Positions 49,001 through 59,785 of a DNA stretch of 64,000 nucleotides are shown here, piece by piece (the first letter of the stretch is position 1; the number at the start of each line of letters is the position of its first letter). Source of the stretch: Phallusia fumigata (taxonomy: Eukaryota > Chordata > Ascidiacea > Phlebobranchia > Ascidiidae). The stretch covers positions 189,596-253,595 of the forward strand of contig QXVZ01013980.1 of the NCBI GenBank assembly GCA_008931825.1. Direction: 5' to 3'. The notes beneath the pieces were generated by a model, which saw only the letters and a list, made by a program, of their open reading frames with translations, had not been told where the DNA came from and made no database searches. Both the position numbers and the translations under genes were made by a program.

Positions 49001-52000
49001 CATTTTTATTTTTAACCCATTGAATTCCATCAGGTTTAAATCTATTGACACATGAGATGGGGGCATAATTTTGAAATAAAAATGCAAGGGTTGTCATAGC
49101 AACCATCCTACCCGCTTGGCAGAAGCCTGTTGCAAAACAATAAACATAAGATAGGAAGTTTAATTCCTATGAAAGAACAATTACCTTGTTTTCTTCACAA
49201 GAAACCAGTTTTATTCCATCCCTGATGATTTCAACAAGCATTCTACCAACCAAAAACAGCATCACCGTAGAATGGATGGTTGAACCATCATGTGCACCAA
49301 GCACCATGTTTAAGTTGGTTTACAATCAAACCAGCGGAAACCAAACTGAAACAGAAACACTAAATATTACTGAAATAAAGCAACAAATGTCAGTTACTGT
49401 TGGAAACCTGAACACAAACACTTGGTATGATTTTTATGTGGTGCCCGTTAATCGCGCTGGAGAAGCAAACCGATCAAATACTGTGTCAGCTCATACTTGT
49501 AAGTTGTATTGGTATTTTTAATCGATTTCATTACAAAATGAAAAATACTGGTCACGGTCTTGTGCCACTGGTCCCAGTAAAATGAACTCAATTACTCATT
49601 TTTTTTGCTGATGTAAGTTTTGTGTTTTGTGGTAAGTTGAGTTATGTGTGACGTTACTTGATTGAAAGCCTTTATTGTCAACAAACTTTTTGGGTTCCAA
49701 CTTGGATGTACTTTATAGTGCCAAGTGACATGCCACCCCCTAATGCGGAGTTTGACATGATCCAGGGAGTGGTGGTTGTTAGTTGGTCACCTCCCGCAAT
49801 GGTAGGAAGTGCCGAGATAAAAAAATACAAAATAACATGGGACTCTGACATCGATAGCGGCGATGTTATTGTCGAGGTTGATGGAAATCATACAAGTGCT
49901 ACACTACATGGATTGCAACCATTTACTGTGTACCAAATCACAGTGCAGGCCATGAATGAGCACGGGTTGGGTGCAACTTCAGGACATGTTAATGTGACAA
50001 CTGGATCAGGGGTTGTTTGTGGAAGTACTGTTTCTATTGTGTAAGTTACTTGTAATTAAAAACATGTTTGGCTAGGACTCTGTTACTCAGTTAATGAAGT
50101 GCTAGCCAAAAGCTGATGTTGGAAGAAGAATTTTCTAGGTCCAGTTTTTGATAGCTATTAGTACTGGACACAATAATAAAACCATTTTGCAGTACTTTCG
50201 CTAACCAAGAAATAAACAACGACAAACAATCAACTTGAAATTTTAACTTGAAACAAATTTTTTGTTCTAGATTTACTGCTGATGACATAGATGAAAAATT
50301 GAACCCACAAGCAGGCGACATAGTGGTGATATCCCGCAGCGTTGACAATCTTAATAGCTTACCTTCTTTAGAACCACAATGCCAAGCTGTACCTGTTGCT
50401 GGGCAGTCTGTTGTTTTTGAATTTAATATGACAGATTGTGAAGTAGAAGTTAAACATCCCATTGATATTTTTAGTGGGGTGAGCTATGGTTTAGACTTGA
50501 GTTGCATTAAAACTGAATATTGGTTAAAAAAACCCAAATATAAGATATTAGAATACCCAACATTTTACTGGCAACTTGCCTGGTATGTTGTAATTGCTAA
50601 CTGCTAGGTTTAAGTAGTGTAAAAGCTTTGGGCAAAGTTTTTTACAAAAAAATTTGAATTTGAGCTAAACAAAATTTTTATACATTGGCATATTTAGGGA
50701 CAAATTGTACGAAACCAACATTTTTGGACATCACTATTTTTTAGTTTTTTTAACAGTTTGTTAGCAATTGCACATTTTGCTTAAGTCTAAAAATAGTAAA
50801 AAGGCTAGTTGACCATCTTTTCTTGTTTGTTTCAGGCTGTAGACACAAGCTCCACAACATATAGTTACAATGTTCAGCTTGCCAGATCTTCAAATATCTC
50901 TTCGCCTGTTATGAGATTTCCTGAGACTTACACTTTTACCTTCACTTGTCAATACAATGACTCCATTACTGTATCATCTGTTAAGATCAAAAATTTCATC
51001 AAGTATTTTGACAGCTCTAGCTTGCTAATTGCTGAATTCAAACTAAATATTTTTTTAGGATTAGCCAAACTGCAGAAACATTTCCTTAAGCATTGTTTTG
51101 TTAGCAGCTCTTGTTTTTTTATCTTGGTTGTGTTACAACATTTTGATACAGGAGCAAAAAATAATAATTGTGTGTTTGAAACGATATTCTAATGGACTTG
51201 TTTCGCATTAAGTAAAATAAAGGTGTCAAACAGACTAACAGTGATTTACAGTGCACTCTAAATGTTGCTGATTGGTTTTTTAATCAGCCCTCAGTTAATA
51301 ATGTTGTCTAACTTCTCACTTCTCTATTTTTTTATTTATGTTGTTGCATAAACAACATACAAATAGATATACAAACAAACAAACAAAGGGTGACACTTTC
51401 CAATTTTAATTAATGCCAAACACCAAAACATGGCACCATCAAACAAGTACACAAACTATGTATGTGAACATAATCTAGTCCTAAAAGATCTAATGTTTGT
51501 CAGGAAAACTGTTGTTGTCATGGAGATGACAGATGGCTCTTTCGAAGTTGAGTTCATGCTTTTCACTTCTGAACATTTTGACACCCCACTATCGGGGAAT
51601 CCACCAATGGTTGAAGCTTTTTCTTCAATTTTTGTTCAACTACGCATTTTGGAAGAGTCTGATAATCTGTATTTGCAGGTGATTAATTACACATATTTGT
51701 TGCTTATTAAAAATGCATTACACCAAAAAGTATGATGTGCATCATTAAAGCCATTTTTAATAAAGGTTTACTTGTTTTTAGGAACTTTAATCTATTTTTA
51801 TCCTTTTCCAAGTGTAGCAAACTTGAATTTAGAATTTTTGTTCAAATGAGAAAGGTTATTGTTTCAGACAAAGAAGTGTTGGGCGACACCTAGTACATCA
51901 TATGATGATGTTATCAAATACCCGTTAATTGAAAATGGGTAAGCGAATATAAATTTGTAAACTTGACACAACTTATGACACATATTGTTTTTACTCTGTT

Positions 52001-55000
52001 GTTTTTTACCTTAAAGATTTATTTGTTAACTTTTGGCATGAAACTTTTTACAGGCGATAGATATAGAGATGTGCTTTCTGTTTCGTTTAACTCAATAGCC
52101 CAATGTTTTTATGCTTTGACACCCGACAAATAGTTTCAGTGCATGTAGTACTACAAGTGAAGTTGTCTTAATCCATTGTGAACTACAATCATGTCAGAGG
52201 GTAACTATCAAGTAGGGATGGGCCGACCCGAGCCAGAACCCGAGTACTCGGTACCGATCATCGTAAGTTTTGATGCTCGGCGCTTGCCCGAGCACTCGCA
52301 TGAATTAGGCCGAGCATTAGACAAAAACTTAACTACGCAATTTCTGCGAAACCGCACTACGAACTGATTACTTGCTTATTGTACAATAATGTAATGGGCG
52401 AGTCACAAACGAGTTTGTTAACGGTCTGTTGTAAGTGACAATGCTGCAAATATTTTTACATGTATCTTGCCACATAAAAGTGAAATCTACAGGGTAAATG
52501 GGAATGTTTGTGACCTCACAATACACCGAGCGTGCTCGACCGAGCACCGAGCATTAACGTAAGAAGCTCGGTGCTCGAGCAAACGGAACACTTGCAGTTT
52601 TGGCCCATCCCTACTATCCAAAGTACAAAAATGTAGTGAATACAGTTTGTTTCTAAATTAGATTGTAGTGTACACTTATTTAATGGCAATATGGTGGTAT
52701 CCACTATCCAGCCCTCTAGTTTTAATCGTAATATCTATAAAGTACAGACTGCCAATAAGCAGTTTTTTACCAGATGATAATAAAAAAATTTTCAAGAACT
52801 GTGCTGGAAAAAGTACTTTCGAGGGACTGTTTATATGTTGGTGTGCCAAAAAAGTTATATTGCAGTTTACTTTAGCTAAAGCCACAAATATTTTCAAACT
52901 GTTTTTGTTGTCAACAACCTAATGCGGTATGTTGTTGCTGTTTCAGTGAAGCAGTGCATGTGACATCAGAGTCCACCAACTCAACAATTGTCTTCCAAAA
53001 CTTCCAGCCTCGAATTACACAATTCAAGTTCACTGCATTTGTGTGGTCCCATCTACTTGATGGGATTCAATCCATATTTGTTCACTGTGATGTTGAACTG
53101 TGTGACACTGGGACTGGCGATAACTGTCAAGCTGTGGTAATTCGATGTGTTTTCCAGTTGTTACTTTGTCTCCCAACTGATAATTAAGTGGTATAGCCTA
53201 TCTGACACACCAGCTACATTTACAGTTGCATTGAGATCAATACTTCATTGGCTCAGTAAATTTAACTTGGTTTGTTTGTTTGTTTGTTTCATTTTTATCC
53301 TCTGGAGGTGGAACAACGCCTGAATGCGTCCACTGCCGAGCTACCTGCCTCATTACAGTTCCTATGGATCTTTTTCATTTTATTTTTTAAAGTTGGTGAC
53401 TTCAATTTAGGTCAACCCATCGGGTTCCTCTGGCTTGGACCGCTCAAGTTTCTTGCTCAAGGAAACACAAGCGACCAAGATGGGATTAGAACCCACATCC
53501 TTGTGTGCACAAGGCAGTCTCGCTAACCACTCAGCCATAACTAGGAGCAATGTCGCTCCAGATTTTTTTACTAACACAAATAGACTAAAGGGGGATTTTT
53601 TTACACCAATCTTGCATGCAAAGCACAACCACCAGGTCACTCTCGGTGGAAAACTAAAGTAACAGTAAATTGACTTCTTGGTAAATTTTAAGATTAGTAA
53701 CGTTTTCCTCTTGAACAGGAAGTGTTTTGTTTGGTTATGCAGATCAGTTTTAGCCATGTTTGTTAGTTAGTGCTGCTTCATTGCACAGTCATTTTTTTTG
53801 TTTTTCTAATTTTAGATTAAGAAGTTTAAGGAGGTCTACTCAAACCTTTTGTACATGGAAGTGATGTTTCTTTATTTTGGCAGAAACGAAAGAAGAGATC
53901 ACATGCGGATGTTAACCCTAGCAAAATCACATATGGTCCAATTACGTGCGCCAAAAAGTCAAACAATGCTTGTGAACATGTAAGCATTTGGCAAGTTTTT
54001 GGCAAAATTACCAATTAATATTTAAACATAAGAAAACAGTTGACTTTACTGTCAAATCTTTGACAACTTTCACTAAAACTCGTTGGTTAGGTTTTTTGCT
54101 AAAAATATGCAAAAAATTATAGGTTAGGGCCATAGTCGTCGAATCCCGGGGCGGCAGGGGCGGCCATCCCACTGGAAACTTCTAGGGTGGCAGCCATTAT
54201 GAAAAGTATATGCTGTTACCCCAGAATTTTCCTGGATTCTTTTTATATTCTCCTTTTTAAAACATATGTTGCTTGTGCCGATACAAGGATTCTCCGAAGA
54301 CGTAGGGTTTTGAGTTGTTGAGGGCCCTATTGGGTAGCGTGTTCCTACTCGACAATCGGACTCACAATACCTTTGGGTTAGTATTGTTTATTGAAAGACA
54401 CCAACACACGTAATTTAAAAGGGCTCCGGTAGCAGAGATCCTACTAGAGCCGAGGCCAAAAGACAACACACGATTACGAAGCTCGATATATGCATAAAAC
54501 ATAATATCACTAACAACATACCATTGCGGTCCGCCGCCTAACGCGTATTACCTGTGCCAGGCGCAAGAGCAGGTCATTTTGGGGTGGTGATCACGCGATG
54601 TAAACACTCTGAGCTTTTGCTTTGACCGTAGTTGGTACGACCCGGAGGTTCGCACTTGAAAGCACATTTCGACATGGGATTGGATTTAAGCATAACGTCA
54701 ATATAATATTTAAGCCAAATCGTTACAACTACACCAAACACGTGCGAGGCAAGCGACGCAAATTTCTTTTCGTTTTTTAAGCAACGCAGGAGTAAGCCCA
54801 ATTTTGCGCGTCTCTTGTGCTGTATACACCGTTAATACTAGCGATAAGAGGCAGTATAATAACGCTGTAAACCAGGGGTGTCCAACATTGTTGGCCGAAG
54901 GCCACATGCGACTCGCAAATTATTTGGCGGGCCACTTAACAAGAAATTTGTATTAAAGTTATTCAAGTGGTGCAAAACATAGACAATAAAAATCCTCACA

Positions 55001-56084
55001 CCAAGATCCCAATCCAGACATGTGTTTACCCTTTTGAACCATCGCTCTCTACGTCGTGCACGTGATTTTATGCGAGTACGAATGTGTTGAAACACACGAC
55101 ATAAAACATGATTGTGTGGAAACGATGGCATTTGTGGTACAAATTTGACACACAAGGTTTGAAAGAGAGATTTTCTTGAATAATTGACCGGTCAAAAAAA
55201 ATTAAATTTTGAGAGACAACTGCTGTAAGGAAATTGGTTGCCAATTATGCAAGTTTAAACGTCATTTCGAAAACTGCCTCGCGGGCCACATGAAACGGCC
55301 GCGTGTTGGTCACCCCTGCTATAAACAAACAGACTTACGGTACGTAATTTGATCACGTGTCAGACCGCTTAGATTTGATTATTTCGCCACCCGACACAAA
55401 AAATATTTGCTAAAAACTCGACGCCTATGGTTGGGGTATGTAGCAGCTAGTATTTGTCAATAGTGCATGCATATACTTTAAATAAATTGTATTGCTTCTT
55501 GTGTACTAAAGGCAGGGGACCCATCATTGATTTCTGAGTGAAAATTTGTTATTACAATTGTTAAGATAGGAATGCTTAAAAAATTGAGTTGCTGGTAATA
55601 AGTCAGCCAGTTTTTGAAACAAAGTACTTAGCCATGACATTTTAGCATGCAACTACAAGCAATTTTATTGACTATTTTAGAACAATGGAGGATGTGAGGA
55701 TGAATGTTTGTTAAAAAAAGAATCGATTTTTTGCGTTTGTAAACCCGGTCGGGTCCTTAACAGTGATGGAAGAACTTGTTCAAGTTTATGTGAGTGGTAA
55801 ATTTACACTGTTTTGTTTTAGTAGATAAGCTATATCAGTTTTTTATTTACATGCTTACATTTTGAACCATTTTGCCAACACACTACATAGAGAAAATAGC
55901 AAAAACATGCGAATTGCTAGTTTGCCTGTGAGCACGTTGGGAAAATGTTTCACCAAGAACATTTTTGTCAACAGATGAATTAAGGCAGGCAGTTGATCCA
56001 GGATGGAGTTGGGATGTCAAACTCGTCATTGCCAGTTTGCTGTGCCTTATTTTTCTCCTTGTATTGAGAATGATAAAAAAGTGA
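28070..56084 (+). CDS. Large CUB/FN3/ZP/EGF single-pass membrane protein
   Basis: I splice 34 exons into one open frame of 2,376 aa. Exons by start: signal 28070; CUB-like 29456, 29783, 30314, 30833, 31984, 32759; clear CUB 33243-33436 and 33834-33987 (TCGGSITL, YCEWNV, FVSDNQS); FN3 34225, 34779, 35921, 36365, 37285, 37931, 38330, 38877, 43095, 44741, 45625, 46167, 46697, 47888, 48355, 49202, 49719 (17 exons; all but the last are phase 1-1). The ZP domain follows: 49719 end/50271/50836 (ZP-N, VVCGSTVSIVF, FTFTCQYN), 51504, 51868 (KKCWATPS, hallmark of ZP-C) and 52947-53136. Exon 53884-53979 begins KRKKRSHAD, a furin-type site. EGF cysteines are split between that exon and 55681-55789 (CEHNNGGCEDEC, FCVCKPG). 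Exon 55975-56084 gives TM LVIASLLCLIFLLVL and tail RMIKK. ZP proteins polymerise into extracellular coats. The cell type is unknown. Confidence 0.88.
28874..29323. mobile_element. hAT-like MITE in intron 1 of the ZP gene
   Basis: The left terminus cagtggttcccaacc and the right terminus ggttggaaaccactg are inverted repeats. Perfect 8-bp target duplications ctttagtg lie at 28,866-28,873 and 29,324-29,331. The 450-bp element has no coding capacity. TIR sequence and 8-bp duplication are the hAT signature. Confidence 0.92.
31341..31761. mobile_element. Small inverted-repeat element in an intron of the ZP gene
   Basis: Ends cataggcgtcaat and atcgacacctatg are inverted repeats. The interior (ggggtggcaggggtg, ttgcagccattata) matches the outer parts of the element at 54,131-55,429. 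This copy has no nested insertions and so serves as the empty-site reference for that one. No clear target duplication is seen. Confidence 0.75.
39785..40096. mobile_element. hAT-like MITE in the large satellite-bearing intron
   Basis: Termini cagtggttggcaac and gtttgctgaccactg are imperfect inverted repeats of the cagtggt hAT type. The flanking 8-mers (acctaccc, ctttagcc) no longer match, so this is an older insertion. Confidence 0.65.
40230..42380. repeat. 128-bp tandem satellite inside an intron
   Basis: Units spaced exactly 128 bp (ggggcaaatagtt at 40388, 40516, 40644, 40772, 40900, 41028, 41156, 41284, 41412) are nearly identical. They carry the marks tccgaattggatgaaattt and cccagcagttaccccacta. 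Units from about 41,540 to 42,380 are progressively diverged, and the leading one at about 40,250 is too. Homogeneous in the centre and decayed at the edges is the pattern expected of unequal exchange. Open frames across it are by-products of the period. Confidence 0.95.
42400..42700. repeat. Right-hand flank of the satellite element
   Basis: Contains accacaatttctacaactt, cccaatgtgaaatgacatgg and aatggcaatatggtgaaag. It is repeated after the second satellite block at 44,290-44,575. Fragments also occur at about 31,290-31,800, 52,650-52,740 and 61,430-61,560. The satellite and this flank thus travel together as one dispersed element. Confidence 0.7.
43510..44280. repeat. Second, diverged block of the 128-bp satellite
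   Basis: About six diverged units of the same family occur in the next intron (ccgaattggataaaatttgg, cagttaccccactag). The block is preceded by the same leading sequence as the first (aaaactttcacagctgg) and followed by the same right flank. This points to an independent insertion of the same element and not local spread. Confidence 0.85.
44446..44507. other. Long hairpin in the right flank of satellite block 2
   Basis: The sequence atttaccatgtcatttcac...attgggt is followed within about 10 bases by its near-perfect complement (ccaatgtgaaaggacatgg then taaat), a stem of about 24 bp with one mismatch. The first block's flank has only the right arm, so the hairpin arose by local inverted duplication. 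Confidence 0.75.
47341..47729. mobile_element. Inverted-repeat MITE in a ZP-gene intron
   Basis: Ends tagggttgccaac and gttggcaaccata are inverted repeats over 13 bp with one mismatch. The interior contains repeated ataaaggaca-type motifs. No coding capacity and no clear target duplication. Confidence 0.7.
48711..48958. mobile_element. hAT-like MITE in a ZP-gene intron
   Basis: Ends caggacttcccaaac and gtttgggaagcatg are inverted repeats. The interior has the gtgacccc...catgaccca symmetry usual in such elements. No recognisable target duplication remains. Confidence 0.65.
52213..52613. mobile_element. Inverted-repeat MITE rich in cgagca motifs
   Basis: Ends tagggatgggccgac and tggcccatcccta are inverted repeats. 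The interior has many cgagcac/gtgctcg motifs in both orientations and would fold into a long hairpin. Flanks ctatcaag and ctatccaa are a probable decayed 8-bp duplication. It lies in the intron between the two ZP-C exons. Confidence 0.8.
53255..53550 (-). repeat. tRNA-derived SINE (minus strand) in a ZP-gene intron
   Basis: Read on the minus strand it begins with tggctgagtggttagcgaga, an A-box of tRNA-Leu/Ser type, then gggttctaatccc, a B-box. A shared body (gacccatcgggttcctctgg region and gaacaacgcctgaatgcgt on the plus strand) follows, with a tttg-rich end near 53,275. A close relative lies at 57,575-57,835. Confidence 0.8.
54305..54728 (-). mobile_element. LTR-like repeat, inverted copy
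   Basis: The reverse complement matches 63,572-64,000 over nearly its whole length and 61,958-62,291 in part. It starts (minus strand) tgtaacgatttggcttaaat and runs to gtaggaacacg and beyond. No internal coding region is present, so it may be a solo LTR or a short non-autonomous element. Confidence 0.65.
54873..55318. mobile_element. hAT-like MITE nested in the 54.1-55.4 kb element
   Basis: Ends caggggtgtccaac and gttggtcacccctg are inverted repeats. Flanks ctgtaaac and ctataaac match in 7 of 8 bases. The 446-bp interior has no intact gene. Confidence 0.85.
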
Positions 56085-56280
56085 TGAAACTTTACCAGAA
56101 TTTGTGTAGCTGCTAAATATGCTTGAAAGTTCTGTGGTTGTTACCAGATTAAAATATCCTACAGTGTTTGCAACTACTGTAGATAAATAATTAAAACCGA
56201 AAAGCCATTGGCTAGTGTGGGTAGTGTTTAAGTCACGGCCGCATCTTTGTATTTACAACGTTATGGCTTTGATCAGAGGT
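56085..56280. other. 3' flank of the ZP gene
   Basis: Contains ATTAAA at about 56,150, a usable poly(A) signal variant about 65 bases after the stop. Nothing else is recognised. Confidence 0.4.
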
Positions 56281-56281
56281 A

Positions 56282-57135
56282 CATGGGCGTCATTAGAAAA
56301 TTTTCGAGGGGGGGACCTTAAAGGACCGTTTACACTGTGCGTAGGGCGCGCGCTCAAACCTGCGCAGTTTTGTTTGTTTTATTTTGTCTGTCTGGTTTTA
56401 CGCTCGGATGATTTCGGTCGCTCAAGTCTCGTAGAAATGAGCACGTGATCGCCTGCCGAGCGTTTTTCTGCGTATCAAGCAGCTTGAATCTGCGCAGATC
56501 GGTTTGTGTAATCGCTGTGTACGGGTTTCTTATTTCAAAAAGTTACTTTATTTGGCAAAAATTTGGGATGGTAGGCTATTTGTCTCAAATTTAATTCTTA
56601 TTACTACCTACCATCTTGTTTGCGTGTCTGTGGGATTGGATGCACCCTATAACTTTTAAATCTTTTGGCATGAGTGTCCCGTTTCTTTGTCAATAATTTC
56701 AGAAGAGCTAATAACTTCAATTTATATTCAAACAGACTTTTTCGAACTCCAAATTTCTAACTTATACAAAATTTCGTATGCAGTGGCCTTTTAAATCTCA
56801 TGCCGATGTCATCTTTTAAAATCCATTCAAATAAAAAATGTAAGTTAATCCAACGATAAATTTATGTGATAGTTTATGGTCATCTGCTGTCATAGTAGGC
56901 CAAAAATGACGTCGTGCATTCGATTTAGTAAGCTTAGGTACCCACCGAAAATCGCAGTGTAAACGGTAGGGGTCGCAAAGTAAGGCTAGGTTGAGCGCCA
57001 CTGAACACAGTGTAAACGGGCCTTAATGCGTACATACTTTTTCGTTTGAGATTATTTTGATAGAAGATACATAATTAATAAAGTACATTTCGTAATTCCA
57101 GGAGGGTGCAAGTGCCCCTACATGCCGGCGCCCAT
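56282..57135. mobile_element. Outer inverted-repeat element hosting a TTAA insertion
   Basis: Ends catgggcgtc and ggcgcccatg are short imperfect inverted repeats. Only about 150 bp remain once the internal TTAA element is removed. The termini are short, so the boundary call is tentative. Confidence 0.45.
56318..57026. mobile_element. piggyBac-like non-autonomous element (TTAA flanked)
   Basis: It is bounded by TTAA on both sides, with inverted termini aggaccgtttacactgtg and cacagtgtaaacgggcc. TTAA target choice and duplication are characteristic of the piggyBac superfamily. The 700-bp interior carries no intact transposase frame. Confidence 0.8.
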
Positions 57136-57574
57136 GGGGCTTTTGTGCCGAGGTCCAACCTACGCTGGTCCCTTAATAGATTGTTTTACACTTGACCCCC
57201 CACCCGAAGTTTTTGTGTAAAAAAGGTCTACTTGGGGACAGGCGCGATTGGTGGATCGAGGTTAAACTTGCTGCAGCTACATCGTGTTAACAAAGCGATG
57301 TGTGACGGAGCTCACAAGGGAGTGTGTTAGGCGCATTATAAGAAACACGGCAGTTAGAAACGTTGGTCGGAATAGCCGAGGAGGCCTAGAATTTAGGGAA
57401 GAGTATGGGATTCGACTGAAAAACATGGCCTGATAGCTTCAAGCTCCGAAAGTACGACACAAACAAAAATGATTAAATATGTTTGATAATGCACGTTTTG
57501 GCTATTTCGCACATAGTCGAGCAAGTTAACGCAATTCTATACAGACTAGCCTATCGAAGTATCTAGGCTACTTC

Positions 57575-57840
57575 TAAACTAGGTTTGTTTGTTCCATTTT
57601 TACCCTCTGTGGGCGGAACAACGCCTGAATGCGTTATGCTCACAATGAGTCCGCCGTCGAGCTTCCTGCCTCATTGCAGTTCCGGCAGATGATGTTTTCG
57701 ATTTTTTGAACTTGGTGACTTCGGTTTGGGTCGACCCATCGGGTTCCTCTGGGTTGGAGCAATGCCGCTCCTTTTTCAGGGAAACAAGCCCACAACCTTG
57801 TGTGCACAAGGCAGTCTCGCTAACCACTTGGCTATCTTGG
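57575..57840 (-). repeat. tRNA-derived SINE (minus strand)
   Basis: Shares gaacaacgcctgaatgcgt, tcgacccatcgggttcctct and ttgtgtgcacaaggcagtct with the copy at 53,255-53,550. The A-box side reads tggttagcgagact on the minus strand. The B-box region is partly deleted relative to the other copy. Confidence 0.75.
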
Positions 57841-58909
57841 CGATTTACAGTCGTCTATCTAAGACCAAAGTGATTGAGCCTCAAGCAAGTTTAACATCAT
57901 CCTAACCAAAGTGATGTAGGTAATAAGCGTTCAGGTTAATCGCCTATCTTAGTGTCGCAGGTTAGTTCTGAAGTCTGTTTATCACCTAACCAGACCAACG
58001 TCAATTTTACACTGTGGCGAGCGAACGGAAACCAGCGGTTTATGTGCAGGTGCGAAAAGGGCCACTTTCCGCGACAGATGACTCTCTGATGTTCAAGTCA
58101 AGACGTGTTGTGCAATAATGGTGACAAAAGGCGTATTGTTTGCGTGATGTCGATTAACGGCTATCGCGTGTGCATGTGTTTACCGCGTGATATTCATGGA
58201 ACTATTGGGTCACGAAACTCTGTCCAAGCACTTTGGAAGTGGTTTGTTACTTACGTCCCAGTTTCGCGACGCTGACAAACTGCAAGTGATTTGTTTTCGC
58301 TGCAAACTTGTTACTCTATACCTTTACATTGTTTTCGTGCAGGTTAGCTGTTATTTGCATAAAAGCGAAAGATAATTAGAAAATCGTTTGCTTTAGAACA
58401 AGTCGAATTGACCGGTGTCAAAGCGACATGATGCACTCAAATAGCATAAAGCAAGGGTGGCCTATTGTTTTGGCTCACAAACCAAATTATTTTTTGTCCG
58501 GCCGAATTGGGTAATGTGTCGTGGCACCCACGGTTTCAGTATTTAATTGCAATTAACAGCCTTATTCAAATAGAAGGTGAAAAAAATAACAGCTATTAGT
58601 AATCAATATAGAAGCAGGCTAACAACATAAAAACTGATTGCCAACCCCTATAGTGGGTCATATCTAATTAAATAGCGTATATTCTAACTTCTAAGTTTAT
58701 TGCTTGACTGAACTCTACGGGCTTAATTATGCGCTAAAGTCCAGACTACCCTAGACTTCTAATTAAACTTAGGCCAGAGCTAAGGCGCCTTTGGACAAGA
58801 GGCTGCTTGAGGTTGGCCCCGACGCGCTACCACGGCGGGGACCGGCATACGCCATCCTGAGTAACTTAAAACGTCGACAACGCGCGAGTATTTTATGCTA
58901 ACTCTAGAC
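57841..58909. other. Gene-free stretch
   Basis: I see no supported exon, repeat boundary or RNA gene. The 62-codon open frame at 58,187-58,375 has no splice context or recognisable domain. Confidence 0.5.
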
Positions 58910-59076
58910 CAGTGGTTCTCTAAGTGGGGTCCGCGGTCCACTAGGGGTGCGTGAGGCGATTTTGGGGGACCGCGAGGAGTGTTCGGTCTCGATTGTGGCA
59001 TGCACAGAGCTGGTGTGAAGTGGATTTTAAGTTTTAGTGGACCGCGAGTCACCTAAAAAAAATTTGAGAACCACTG
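58910..59076. mobile_element. Short hAT-like MITE with perfect 8-bp duplication
   Basis: The inverted termini are cagtggttctc and gagaaccactg. The perfect flanking duplications ctctagac lie at 58,902-58,909 and 59,077-59,084. Only 167 bp, with a nearly self-complementary interior (ggtccgcggtccact and agtggaccgcgag). Confidence 0.93.
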
Positions 59077-59451
59077 CTCTAGACACTAACTTTACGGCGA
59101 CGCTGGTAGTCTATTTACAATCGCCTAACAGAGTGTCGCAGCCCAGCTTCCATGTTATTTTGCCTATTTAAGTCGCAGCCCTGTTTCCTCGTTTTCTAGT
59201 CTATGGCTGGCACCTAGTTTTTTTAGTACGAATAACGTGGGGGCGAAAATGGAGCGGTTAATACAGAAGAAACAGGCGACTTTTCTAGAATATTGCGGAA
59301 GAACCGGCGACGTAGTTTGGGTTGCGACCTGTGTTGCAATAATATGACTCTCTTCTTGACCTTCTTGACGGACCCACGGGAAAAAATACAGTAGATAAAG
59401 TTCCATTTACTCGTCTTATACAAGAAAACGAATTAGCAACTTGCCGTAAAT

Positions 59452-59785
59452 CAGGGGTGTCCACAGTGCGGCCCACAGCGGCATTTCAAGTGTCCTGCGA
59501 CTGTGGTTTTAAATTGTGTTGCCCATGGCCCCCCAAAGTTCCGATTAAGCATAGGGGTGAAAGCGATTTGCGACTTCAGACAAAAATTTTTCATAGGACT
59601 TTATTTACCGGTGATAAGAAAGAGTACATGGTACTAACGCAACACAAATCCCCTTAGACTGATGAGATCGTTGTACAGTCGTGTACTTGGGCACTAATTT
59701 TATAGTTAGAAACTTAAAACGCTGGCCCGCAAGCGTCTTCACATGAATAAAATTGGCCCACGTTACAAAAGTTTGGACACCCCTG
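59452..59785. mobile_element. hAT-like MITE
   Basis: Inverted termini are caggggtgtcca and tggacacccctg. Flanks ccgtaaat and ccttagat match in 6 of 8 bases. It shares its left half with the truncated copy at 61,757-61,957 and its termini with the element at 54,873-55,318. Confidence 0.85.

Larger units (their letters stand above)
54131..55429. mobile_element. Inverted-repeat element interrupted by two later insertions
   Basis: Ends catagtcgtcgaat and ctcgacgcctatg match the uninterrupted copy at 31,341-31,761. Flanks gttagggc and gttggggt resemble an 8-bp duplication (6 of 8). The copy is split by an LTR-like repeat (about 54,305-54,728) and a hAT-like MITE (54,873-55,318), each absent from the other copy. 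Confidence 0.75.

Noticed and set aside
59164-59476. Three overlapping minus-strand open frames
   Set aside because: All in non-conserved, repeat-rich DNA adjoining a MITE, with no start context, domain or splice signals.
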